NCBI GenBank assembly: GCA_035292685.1
Contig: DATDPP010000079.1
Location: forward strand, 177,732 to 241,731
DNA from: JALYNX01 sp035292685
Lineage (GTDB): Bacteria; Actinomycetota; Acidimicrobiia; Spongiisociales; ZC4RG35
Length of the DNA stretch: 64,000 bases
Direction: 5' to 3'
Under the pieces are notes generated by a model, which was given only the letters and a program-made list of their open reading frames with translations, was not told the DNA's origin and made no database searches. Below, one piece after another: positions 18,407 to 26,362 of this stretch. How positions within the stretch are numbered: the stretch's first letter is position 1; every line of letters starts with the position of its first letter. The translations under genes were made by a program, and so were the position numbers.

Positions 18407-19230
18407 CGGCCTTCCCACACCGGCGGCCGCTTCCCGGTGAAGGCCTCGTAGAACTCGGCGTGGTCCTTGGTCGTCATCAACAGGGCCTGGGTGAACGCCT
18501 CCAGCTCGATCGCCGAGCCGAGATCCATGTCCAATTCCCGACCGATCAACACCTTGGTCGCCCCGTAGGCCAAGGTGGGGCCGTCGGCGAGGCGGCGGGC
18601 AAGGTCGGCGACCTCCCCTCCCAGGTCCTGGTCGGGCACGACTTTGGAGGCCAGGCCGAGTCCCACCGCCGCCCCGGCTTCGACCTTGTCCCCGAGCAAC
18701 AACATCTCGGTGGCCCGGCCCAATCCCACGATGCGGGGGAGGAGGTATGCAGAGCCCATGTCGGCGCCGGCCAGGCCCACTCTGGTGAACAGGAACTGGA
18801 ACGACGCCGATTGGGCCAGGATCCTCAGGTCGGAGGCGAGGGCAATCACTGCCCCGGCCCCGGCGGCCACCCCGTTGACCGCCGCAATCACCGGGATTGG
18901 GAGACGCCGGATCCGCTCCACTACCGAGCCCGTCATTCGTGTGAACTCGAGAAGTTCCCGCGAGCCCGATTCCATCAGACTCCCGATGATCTCCTCCACG
19001 TCACCCCCGGAGCAGAATCCGCGGCCCTCGCCGGTGATCACCAGGACCGCGACATCCCCCCGATGCTCCAGTTCTCCCAGCAGGTCACGGAGATCGGCAT
19101 AGACGTCGAAAGTCAGGGCATTGAGACGATCCGGGCGATTGAAGGTGACGGTGGCCACGCCCCTGTCCACCTGGAATCCGAAATGTTCCCAGGAACCGGT
19201 GAAGGCGGCGGAGGAGCGGAATGGGCTCAA
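18403..19230 (-). CDS. Enoyl-CoA hydratase/isomerase family protein
   Basis: Crotonase-fold protein of 275 residues, probable start TTG 19230. Motifs: FNRPDRLNALT, GEGRGFCSGGDVEEI (first oxyanion-hole element), AAVNGVAAGAGAVIALASDLRI, and GLAGADMGSAYLLPRIVG, in which an acidic residue follows the usual Gly-Leu. The usual reactions are hydration or isomerisation of enoyl-CoA in beta-oxidation or aromatic degradation. The substrate is not indicated. It lies 7 bases after a polytopic membrane protein gene and overlaps the Rid gene. Confidence 0.9.
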   Translation of the reverse strand: MSPFRSSAAFTGSWEHFGFQVDRGVATVTFNRPDRLNALTFDVYADLRDLLGELEHRGDVAVLVITGEGRGFCSGGDVEEIIGSLMESGSRELLEFTRMTGSVVERIRRLPIPVIAAVNGVAAGAGAVIALASDLRILAQSASFQFLFTRVGLAGADMGSAYLLPRIVGLGRATEMLLLGDKVEAGAAVGLGLASKVVPDQDLGGEVADLARRLADGPTLAYGATKVLIGRELDMDLGSAIELEAFTQALLMTTKDHAEFYEAFTGKRPPVWEGR

Positions 19231-19237
19231 GCGGTGC

Positions 19238-20425
19238 CTAGACGGTCACCTGGGCTGGTTCTGGCTCGTCTGCTGTCAGGTAGGTGTAGATCGCGTATAG
19301 CAGGGTCAGCCCCAGGATCGGGGTGAAGATCCGTTTCATGGTGGCGTTCTCGAGAATCAGCGCGACCGCAAACCCGGCGACACCTACATTCGTGCCCCAG
19401 AAGATCACCCGATTGACTGAGTCGGAGACATTCGAAGCCAGAGCCATCATGGCGAAGATCAGATTCGTCACGACCATGATGAAGTTGATGTGGTCGAAGG
19501 CGAGGGCAACATTGAGAAGCTCCTCGAACTCCTTGCCGGTGGAAATCTGGCCGATCAGATACACGATCAGAAGCACAGCGGCAATCAGCCCGAGGACGGC
19601 GGTGCGCACGAACTGGTTGATTGGTGCACCACCCCATTGGGACGGGACGAGTTGCTTTCTGAAACGAACGATCAAGACGATGCTGCCCGCGAGCTGCAGC
19701 GCCCCCGCCATCTGAAGCAGCGGGTCGATCCCAAAAAGCGAACCGGTCACGAACAGAAGGCCTGCCACGAAGAGCAAGAACATCTGGACAACACCCGACT
19801 TCGATCGGGACAGACTCGGAATCTGGCGTCCCGGCATGAGCCACTCGATCATGGCAAGGCCTGCCAGGATCACGAATCCCGCCACCATCGCGCCGGGGTG
19901 GGATTCATACAGGCGGTCTGCGTTCTCAGGGGAAACAATCAGGACGTCGGCGAGCTGAAGACCCAGGAGCACCCCGAGGATCGCCCCGAGCACCAGAAAT
20001 CCGAGTGCCAGGGCCATCCCCAGCTCGGCGACATTCCAACTGCTGCCTCGCTTCTTTCCTAGGACCCAGATGAACATCCAGGTCATGGCGACAAATGCAA
20101 GCGTGCCTCCGATCGGTCGCTGGATGCTCTCCGTGATCAGATCCAGCGACCAAAATGCCAGCACATACAGCCCTAAAGCCACGATGGCGAAGTTGGCCAA
20201 CCGGGCCGAGGAGCGATCGTCGGGCGACCCGAACATCCAGATGGCTGCAGCGAAGGTTCCCAGGGTGACCCACCCCAGGGTTCCGGCGTGCACATGGGTG
20301 AGCAACGTGTTCCGTGGCACGTCCCATACGTCGGTGCCGTTGAGGATCCCGATCACGACCGTGATCACGAATATCACCAAGGCGGCACGAAACAGCTTCC
20401 TGACACCGGGCGGAGCGACGCCCAT
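19238..20425 (-). CDS. Polytopic membrane protein resembling haem-copper oxidase subunit I paralogues
   Basis: Protein of 395 residues with about 12 hydrophobic segments and little soluble sequence. Conserved-looking His lie within membrane segments: LLTHVHAGTLGWVTL (about residue 43), YESHPGAMVAGF (about 172) and ALAFDHINFIMV (about 318). The HVHAGTLGW pattern recalls subunit-I-like proteins of the haem-copper oxidase/NnrS type, but I do not see the full haem and CuB ligand set. It may bind haem or another metal. AGGAG lies 6 bases before the ATG. It heads a minus-strand run with the hydratase and Rid genes. Confidence 0.6.
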   Translation of the reverse strand: MGVAPPGVRKLFRAALVIFVITVVIGILNGTDVWDVPRNTLLTHVHAGTLGWVTLGTFAAAIWMFGSPDDRSSARLANFAIVALGLYVLAFWSLDLITESIQRPIGGTLAFVAMTWMFIWVLGKKRGSSWNVAELGMALALGFLVLGAILGVLLGLQLADVLIVSPENADRLYESHPGAMVAGFVILAGLAMIEWLMPGRQIPSLSRSKSGVVQMFLLFVAGLLFVTGSLFGIDPLLQMAGALQLAGSIVLIVRFRKQLVPSQWGGAPINQFVRTAVLGLIAAVLLIVYLIGQISTGKEFEELLNVALAFDHINFIMVVTNLIFAMMALASNVSDSVNRVIFWGTNVGVAGFAVALILENATMKRIFTPILGLTLLYAIYTYLTADEPEPAQVTV

Positions 20426-20517
20426 CTTCTGCTCCTTTCTGGATGCTGCGTCATTATGCCGGGAGGCAGCCGGCGACGGGACGAATCGACCCGAGGTCGG
20501 TAACTTGAGCCCTGCCG

Positions 20518-21624
20518 ATGATCCCCCTCCCCCTGGTCGACGAATCCGAGCGCATCGCCCGCTCCTTGCTCGACGTCGCCGAGCGTGGGGTACCCGGCCG
20601 GGTGAACCGGGATCTGGTCACGGCAATCGCCGAACACGGCCTGTTCGACAGGCTCTTTGCCACCCAAGGGGTCACTGCCACCGATCTCTGTGCCATCCGT
20701 CAAGGTTTGGCCCGGGTGTCGACCGAGGCCGAGACCACCTTCGCCGTCCAGGGATTGGGTGCGATTCCCATACACCTGGCCGGTTCCCCGGCCGCCCGAG
20801 AGCAATGGATCCCCTCGATCCGAGGCGGGCAGGCGGTGGCCGCCTTTGCTCTCACCGAGCCGGGCGCGGGATCCGACGCCGCGGCCCTGTCCACCCGGGC
20901 TGAACCCGACGGCGACGGCTTCCGGATCACGGGCGAGAAGGCGTACATCTCGAACGCTCCCGACGCCGACGTGTACACCGTTTTCGCCAGGACCACCGAA
21001 GGAGCGGGGTCCCGCGGAATCACCGCCTTCGTGGTGGGAGCGGACTCGTCTGGTCTGAATGGGGAGACGATTCCCATGGTCTCCCCTCATCCGCTGGGGC
21101 GACTCCGTTTCGACGGTGTCTTCGTCCCAGCCTCCCATGTCCTGGGCGAGGTCGACCACGGGTTCCGGGTGGCGATGCAGACCCTCGATCTGTTCCGGCC
21201 CAGTGTCGGTGCCTTCGCCCTGGGGATGGCTGAGGCAGCCCTCAGCATCGCGGTCGACCATGCCACCACCCGCCACGCTTTCGGCACCCCGATCTCAGAC
21301 TTCCAGGGGGTGTCCCACCAATTGGCCGACGTCCGACTCGCCATCGAGGCGGCCGGGTATCTGGTGTACTCGGCTGCCCAGGCCCACGACTCCGGTGACC
21401 GGGAAACCCTGACCGGGAAGGCGGCGATGGCCAAGCTCCACGCCACCGAAACCGCCCAAAAGGCGGTCGATGTGGCGATCCAGGTGTTGGGGGCGAGAGG
21501 ACTCGAAGCAGGATCGACCCTCGCCCGTCTCTACGTCGAGGTGCGGGCCCCCCGTATCTACGAGGGCACCTCCGAGATCCAGCGCAACATCATCGCCCGG
21601 GAGCTGTTCGCCGGGAAGATCTAG
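20518..21624 (+). CDS. Acyl-CoA dehydrogenase
   Basis: Flavoenzyme of 368 residues introducing an alpha-beta double bond into an acyl-CoA. FALTEPGAGSDAAAL (FAD contact) and the C-terminal RIYEGTSEIQRNIIAREL are the family signatures; the Glu in YEGTSEIQ is the usual catalytic base position. RHAFGTPISDFQGVSHQLAD is the standard third helical bundle. It is slightly short at the N-terminus compared with 380-400-residue members. It is divergent from the membrane protein gene with 92 bases between. Confidence 0.93.
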   Translation: MIPLPLVDESERIARSLLDVAERGVPGRVNRDLVTAIAEHGLFDRLFATQGVTATDLCAIRQGLARVSTEAETTFAVQGLGAIPIHLAGSPAAREQWIPSIRGGQAVAAFALTEPGAGSDAAALSTRAEPDGDGFRITGEKAYISNAPDADVYTVFARTTEGAGSRGITAFVVGADSSGLNGETIPMVSPHPLGRLRFDGVFVPASHVLGEVDHGFRVAMQTLDLFRPSVGAFALGMAEAALSIAVDHATTRHAFGTPISDFQGVSHQLADVRLAIEAAGYLVYSAAQAHDSGDRETLTGKAAMAKLHATETAQKAVDVAIQVLGARGLEAGSTLARLYVEVRAPRIYEGTSEIQRNIIARELFAGKI

Positions 21625-21627
21625 GCG

Positions 21628-22026
21628 TCAGGCGACCGCGTGGCCGGCGCGCACCATGATGCAGGCTCGGGTAAGCCACACGAAAGGCCCGTTGGAAAGT
21701 CGTTCCTCGAGCTGAGGTGATTCGGCTCCCGGCTGCACCCAGATGTTGGATATCCCCGCCTGCTCGCACTCATCCAGGACCAGGAGGCCTCTGGCTGCGG
21801 GGATCACGAAATTGGCCATGGTGGGAGTCTCCGCCAGCTCCCCCACGGAGCGCCAGCACGGATCGCCGTCGACCGTTTGCCGGTAAGGGTTGACCGCAAA
21901 GACCTTGTACCCCTTGGCCTTCAAATCCCGATAGATGATCCCGCCGTACTTGCCCGGCCGGTCGGTGGCGCCGATCACTGCAATCGAAGCCCCGGGTTGG
22001 GAAAGAAGGGGTGTCAGGTCGGTCAT
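21628..22026 (-). CDS. CoA-binding domain protein (YccU-like)
   Basis: About 132 residues from ATG 22026. A stand-alone CoA-binding Rossmann domain: SIAVIGATDRPGKYGGIIYRDLKAKGYKVFAVNP, then NFVIPAARGLLVLDECEQAGISNIWVQPGAES. This domain is homologous to the N-terminal part of succinyl-CoA ligase alpha. Small proteins of this type are widespread and of unknown role. It converges on the acyl-CoA dehydrogenase gene with a 3-base gap and is divergent from hutH. Confidence 0.85.
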   Translation of the reverse strand: MTDLTPLLSQPGASIAVIGATDRPGKYGGIIYRDLKAKGYKVFAVNPYRQTVDGDPCWRSVGELAETPTMANFVIPAARGLLVLDECEQAGISNIWVQPGAESPQLEERLSNGPFVWLTRACIMVRAGHAVA

Positions 22027-22091
22027 CGCTGTCGACAACGGTATCGGAAGTTGAGAGCTTCCCGGCAATCCACTCTGTACCGTGGGCCGGC

Positions 22092-23621
22092 GTGAGCAGC
22101 ATCATCATCGACGGCGGTCCCCTGAGCCGGGCCGATGTGATAGCGGTTGCCCGCGATGGGGCGAGCGTGTCTGCCGGCCCGCTGCTGGCTGGGCGGATGG
22201 CACCCGCCAGAGAGGTAGTGCAGCGAGCCGTCGATTCCGATGAGGTGGTCTATGGGATCACCACCGGGTTCGGCGCCTTGGCCTCGACTCACATCGGTCG
22301 CGACCAGACCGAGGCCCTGCAGTACAACCTGATCCGCTCACATGCGGCGGGAGTCGGAGAGCCCCTCGACGACATCCTGGTTCGGGCGATGCTCCTGCTC
22401 CGGGCCCGCACCCTGGCCCAGGGGCATTCGGGAGTGCGGCCTGAGATCGTGGAGCGGCTCCTCGAGATGCTGAACTCAGGGATGCTCCCCGTGGTGCCGT
22501 CCCAGGGCTCGGTTGGCGCCTCCGGGGACCTCGCGCCTTTCGCCCATCTTGCCCTTCCTTTGATTGGCGAGGGGAAGGTCCGATGGAACGGCCGGGTTCT
22601 CACGGGCGCGGACGCGCTGGCTGAAGCCGGTCTGGAGCCGTTGCGACTCCACACCAAAGAGGGGCTCTCCCTGCTCAATGGCACCGAGGGGATGACGGCG
22701 ATGGGAATCCTGGCCCACGATCAAGCCACAGTGCTCCTGATGGCAGCGGACATCGCCTGTGCCCTCACGGTCGAGGCCGTGATGGGCAGTGCCCGGCCCT
22801 TCCGGCCGGAAGTCCATGCTGTCCGACCGCACCCCGGGCAGGTTCGCTCGGCCCGCCGCATCGCGGCGCTTCTGGCAGGAAGTGAGATCAGTGCCAGCCA
22901 TGCCGACGATTTCCGGCACGCCGTTCAGGACGCCTACTCCTTGCGTTGCGCGCCCCAGGTCCACGGTGCGGTGGCTGACACCCTCGACCACATGGGGCGG
23001 GTCCTCGAGGTCGAAATGGGCTCGGTGGTGGACAACCCGATCGTCTTCCCCGACACCGCCGAGGTTATCTCGGCGGGGAACTTCCATGGCCAGCCGTTGG
23101 CCTTCGTTCTCGACTTCTGCGCCATCGCCGTCACCGAGCTGGGCTCCATCTCGGAACGCCGGACCGATCGCATGCTCGACCCGACCCGCTCCGCCGGCCT
23201 CCCCGCCTTTCTCTCACCGGATCCGGGGGTCAACTCCGGCTACATGATCAGCCAATACACCCAGGCTGCCCTGGTGGCCGAGAATCGCGTCCTCTCCCAC
23301 CCGGCATCGGTTGAGTCCATCCCCACCTCGGGGATGCAGGAGGATCACGTCTCCATGGGTTGGGGGGCCGGGCGCAAGCTGTTCCCGGTGCTCGACAACA
23401 CTCGCCGGGTGCTCGCGGTGGAGATGCTTTGTGCGGCACAAGCACTCGAATTCAGAAAACCGCTTCACCCTGCCCCCGGCACGGCGGCAGTAGTCGCCCT
23501 GATCCGTAAGCATGTTTCTCCGTTGACCGAGGATCGCTCGCTGGCCGACGAGATCGAGACCGTGGCCGAGCTGATCGCCTCCGGCGAGATAGCGACGGTG
23601 GTCACCGGGCACACCGGATGA
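22092..23621 (+). CDS. hutH: Histidine ammonia-lyase
   Basis: About 509 residues from GTG 22092, matching the usual HutH length; the frame runs further upstream but that part overlaps a divergent gene and is not conserved. It deaminates histidine to urocanate. The Ala-Ser-Gly triplet that forms the MIO electrophile is in GSVGASGDLAPF (about residue 143), preceded by YGITTGFGALA with the catalytic Tyr. SMGWGAGRK and ETVAELIASG are also typical. The stop overlaps hutI by ATGA. Confidence 0.96.
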   Translation: MSSIIIDGGPLSRADVIAVARDGASVSAGPLLAGRMAPAREVVQRAVDSDEVVYGITTGFGALASTHIGRDQTEALQYNLIRSHAAGVGEPLDDILVRAMLLLRARTLAQGHSGVRPEIVERLLEMLNSGMLPVVPSQGSVGASGDLAPFAHLALPLIGEGKVRWNGRVLTGADALAEAGLEPLRLHTKEGLSLLNGTEGMTAMGILAHDQATVLLMAADIACALTVEAVMGSARPFRPEVHAVRPHPGQVRSARRIAALLAGSEISASHADDFRHAVQDAYSLRCAPQVHGAVADTLDHMGRVLEVEMGSVVDNPIVFPDTAEVISAGNFHGQPLAFVLDFCAIAVTELGSISERRTDRMLDPTRSAGLPAFLSPDPGVNSGYMISQYTQAALVAENRVLSHPASVESIPTSGMQEDHVSMGWGAGRKLFPVLDNTRRVLAVEMLCAAQALEFRKPLHPAPGTAAVVALIRKHVSPLTEDRSLADEIETVAELIASGEIATVVTGHTG

Positions 23622-24793
23622 CCGACCTGCTCCTCACCGGTATCGGGAGGCTGGTGACAAACAGCGGCCCGCCTCTGCACGACGCCGAAGTGGCTATCGA
23701 GAACGGCCGGATCATCCATGCCGGCACGGGGGGTGATGCCCCTTCGCAGGGGTCGGGTGAGCGGATCGACTGTGAAGGCCGAACCGTGATCCCCGGATTC
23801 GTCGACGCCCATACCCATCTGGTGTTCGCCGGGGATCGCGCCGACGAGTTCGCAGGGCGTCTCGCCGGGGCCGGCTACACCGGCGGGGGCATACTCTCCA
23901 CGGTGGCGGCGACCAGAGCCGCCCCCGAAGAGGACCTCTTCCGGGAGGTGGCGGGCCGGGTCCGCAGAATGATCGCCGGGGGCACCACCACCGTGGAGGT
24001 GAAGTCCGGATACGGGTTACAGCTGGACACGGAGCTGAGAATGCTCCGGGTGGCTCGCCGTCTCGCCGCGGAGCTGCCCATCACTGTCAGGACCACCTTT
24101 CTTGGGGCCCACACCGTCCCCGGCGAGTTCGGCGACGATCCGGGTGGATACGTCGACCTGGTCGTGGAGGAGATGCTGCCGGTGGTCGCCTCCGAGGCCG
24201 ACTACTGCGATGTCTTCGTTGAGGAAGGCGCCTTCGACGTCGACCAGGCGAGACGGATCCTGAAGGCAGCCGCGGCCCACGGCCTGGCGGCGCGGGTTCA
24301 CGCCGAGCAGCTGACCCATAGCGGTGGCGCCCGGCTGGCCGCCGAGCTGGGGGCGATGTCGGCCGATCATCTCGATCTAGCGACCGAGGAGGATGCCGAG
24401 GCACTGGCCGGCGCCGGTGTCAGCGCCGTCCTCACCCCCGGGGCCTCGTACTCCCTGCGCAAACCGCAGGCGCCGGGACCGATGCTCCTCGATCATGGTG
24501 TGATCGTCGCCCTCGCCACCGATTGCAACCCGGGAACGTCCTATTTCGAGTCGATGGGCCCGGTTATCTCGCTGGCTTGTGTCCAGATGGGGCTCACCGT
24601 CCAACAGGCGGTCTTCGCCGCCACCCGGGGCGGGGCCATCGCCCTCGGACTCGACGACCACGGGGTCTTGGAGCCCGGTGCAGTCGGCGACCTGGTGATA
24701 CTCGACGCCCCTTCGGAGTCCCACCTCGCCTACCGACCCGCCACCAACCTGGTGTGGAAGACGATCAAGGATGGTGCCGTGGTCGTCGGCTGA
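23618..24793 (+). CDS. hutI: Imidazolonepropionase
   Basis: Amidohydrolase of 391 residues that opens imidazolone-5-propionate to formiminoglutamate in histidine degradation. It shows the metal motif VDAHTHLVFAG, the substrate-binding stretch EFAGRLAGAGYTGGGILSTV, VKSGYGL, ARVHAEQLTHSG and ATDCNPGTS with the metal-binding Asp. Translationally coupled to hutH. The intermediate enzyme, urocanate hydratase (hutU), and the final formiminoglutamate step are not in this window. Confidence 0.96.
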   Translation: MTDLLLTGIGRLVTNSGPPLHDAEVAIENGRIIHAGTGGDAPSQGSGERIDCEGRTVIPGFVDAHTHLVFAGDRADEFAGRLAGAGYTGGGILSTVAATRAAPEEDLFREVAGRVRRMIAGGTTTVEVKSGYGLQLDTELRMLRVARRLAAELPITVRTTFLGAHTVPGEFGDDPGGYVDLVVEEMLPVVASEADYCDVFVEEGAFDVDQARRILKAAAAHGLAARVHAEQLTHSGGARLAAELGAMSADHLDLATEEDAEALAGAGVSAVLTPGASYSLRKPQAPGPMLLDHGVIVALATDCNPGTSYFESMGPVISLACVQMGLTVQQAVFAATRGGAIALGLDDHGVLEPGAVGDLVILDAPSESHLAYRPATNLVWKTIKDGAVVVG

Positions 24794-24851
24794 TTCGGCC
24801 CGAACCTTCGAATCGAATAGATTCGACGGCCTTCCGAACTGGAGATTCCAA

Positions 24852-25295
24852 ATGCGTAACGCACTGCTGTTCTTTCACATCGTCGGAGTGGCCGGGTGGC
24901 TGGGGGCAGGGGCCCACAGCCTCATCACCCACTCCACGGTGGCCCGTCTGGAGCCTCCGGCCGGCAGGGAGGCGCTCAGGACATTCGAGAAGAAGGCCAC
25001 CTTGTATTTCTCGGTGACATCAGGGCTCGTCATCCTCTCCGGAGTGGGCCTGGTGATGACGTCGGACGACTATGGGTGGGGCGACACTTTCGTCCTGATC
25101 GGGCTGGGCGCCTTCGTCGTGTCGGGCGTGATCCAATCCGTTGTGGGGAGGAAGAACAACGAGCGTCTGCTCGAGGCCGCCACGAGTGGTGCGGATGTGG
25201 AGCCGGCGGTGAGAGCGTGGCAAAGAGGATCGATGTGGGATTTCCTCGTCCTCTTCGTCGCCATCTGGACGATGATCACCAAGCTCGGCGCTTGA
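24852..25295 (+). CDS. Small four-helix integral membrane protein, DUF2269-like
   Basis: About 147 residues from ATG 24852, with GGAG 8 bases upstream. Four hydrophobic segments; the first contains FFHIVGVAGWLGAGAH, whose His-Gly-Trp pattern is typical of DUF2269-like membrane proteins. Between segments are an Arg/Lys-rich loop (VVGRKNNERLLEA) and an acidic one. Function unknown; conserved His in a helix might bind a metal or haem. It lies 58 bases after hutI and 10 bases before the methyltransferase gene. Confidence 0.6.
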   Translation: MRNALLFFHIVGVAGWLGAGAHSLITHSTVARLEPPAGREALRTFEKKATLYFSVTSGLVILSGVGLVMTSDDYGWGDTFVLIGLGAFVVSGVIQSVVGRKNNERLLEAATSGADVEPAVRAWQRGSMWDFLVLFVAIWTMITKLGA

Positions 25296-25305
25296 ACGAC
25301 GAACC

Positions 25306-26355
25306 ATGGATCGGCTCAAGACCGAGGCCTTTCTCGACCGCTTTCTCGAACTCGCCTCGGGAGCCACCACCATCGGGCTGCTGGCCGTTGCCGATCGGAC
25401 TGGTCTCTCCAGGTATCTGGGCGGCGGCAACGGGGGCACCAGTGAGGAGATAGCCGAAGGTGCCGGCCTCGACCCGAGATACGTCCGGGAGATCCTCTCC
25501 GGCCTCACCGCGGCCGGGGTGGTGGATTATGACCCCGATACCGGACGATTCGAGCTTCCACCTGAGCACGCCCAATTCGTCTCCGATGAGTACAGCCCGT
25601 ATTTCATGGGCGGGTGGTTCGACATCATCCCGGCGGTCATGTCTCAACTCGATGCAATCGCCGATGCCACGGTTCATGGGGGTGGTGTCGGTTTCGAGCA
25701 GTTCGGCCCGGCGTTGCTCCGTGGTGTCGACAGGGGCAACGGCCCCTCGCAACGCGTCTTTCTCACCCAGCGCTGGCTTCCGGCGGTTCCCGGCCTGGCC
25801 GGGCGATTGGAAGCCGGGATCCGGGTTGCCGACGTCGGTTGCGGGGCGGGCATTGCGACGATCCTCATCGCCCGGGCATTCCCCAACTGTCAGGTCTTTG
25901 GCTTCGACATCTCGGGGTCCTCGATCGACGTTGCCTTGGAGCGGTCGAAAGCCATTGCCAACGCCACCTTCCAGACTGCCGGTGTCGAGAACATCCCGGT
26001 CGACCCGGGTTTCGACTTGATCACCACTTTCGATGTGATCCACGACCTCGCCGACCCCCTGGCCGGTCTGCGCCGGATTCGTGAAGCGCTCGCAGAAGAC
26101 GGTCTCTATTTGATGATGGAGCCCAACGCCAGCTCCGATCTGGAGGAGAACCTGCACTCGCGTGGAGCCCTGCTGTACGGGATCTCGACACTGCACTGTA
26201 TGACCCAGTCACTGGCCGAAGGAGGTCAAGGGCTGGGCGCCGCCTGGGGCCGGCAAATGGCTGAGGGTTACGCGGCAGACGCCGGGTTCAGCCGCTTCGA
26301 GGTGTTGGAGGACATCAGCAACCGCTTCTCGGCCTTCTATCTGCTCCGGCCCTAG
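25306..26355 (+). CDS. SAM-dependent methyltransferase with N-terminal winged-helix domain
   Basis: Protein of 349 residues. N-terminal dimerisation/winged-helix part (about 1-90), with EIAEGAGLDPRYVREILSGLTAAGVV as in class I O-methyltransferases, then a Rossmann methyltransferase domain with motif I VADVGCGAGIATILIA (about residue 173) and DLITTFDVIHDL as motif IV. The motif FHD/VIHDL is as in ubiquinone- or small-molecule-type enzymes. The substrate is not recognisable. Its 3' end abuts the convergent DUF2207 gene (7 bases). Confidence 0.85.
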   Translation: MDRLKTEAFLDRFLELASGATTIGLLAVADRTGLSRYLGGGNGGTSEEIAEGAGLDPRYVREILSGLTAAGVVDYDPDTGRFELPPEHAQFVSDEYSPYFMGGWFDIIPAVMSQLDAIADATVHGGGVGFEQFGPALLRGVDRGNGPSQRVFLTQRWLPAVPGLAGRLEAGIRVADVGCGAGIATILIARAFPNCQVFGFDISGSSIDVALERSKAIANATFQTAGVENIPVDPGFDLITTFDVIHDLADPLAGLRRIREALAEDGLYLMMEPNASSDLEENLHSRGALLYGISTLHCMTQSLAEGGQGLGAAWGRQMAEGYAADAGFSRFEVLEDISNRFSAFYLLRP

Positions 26356-26362
26356 GGGCTGG

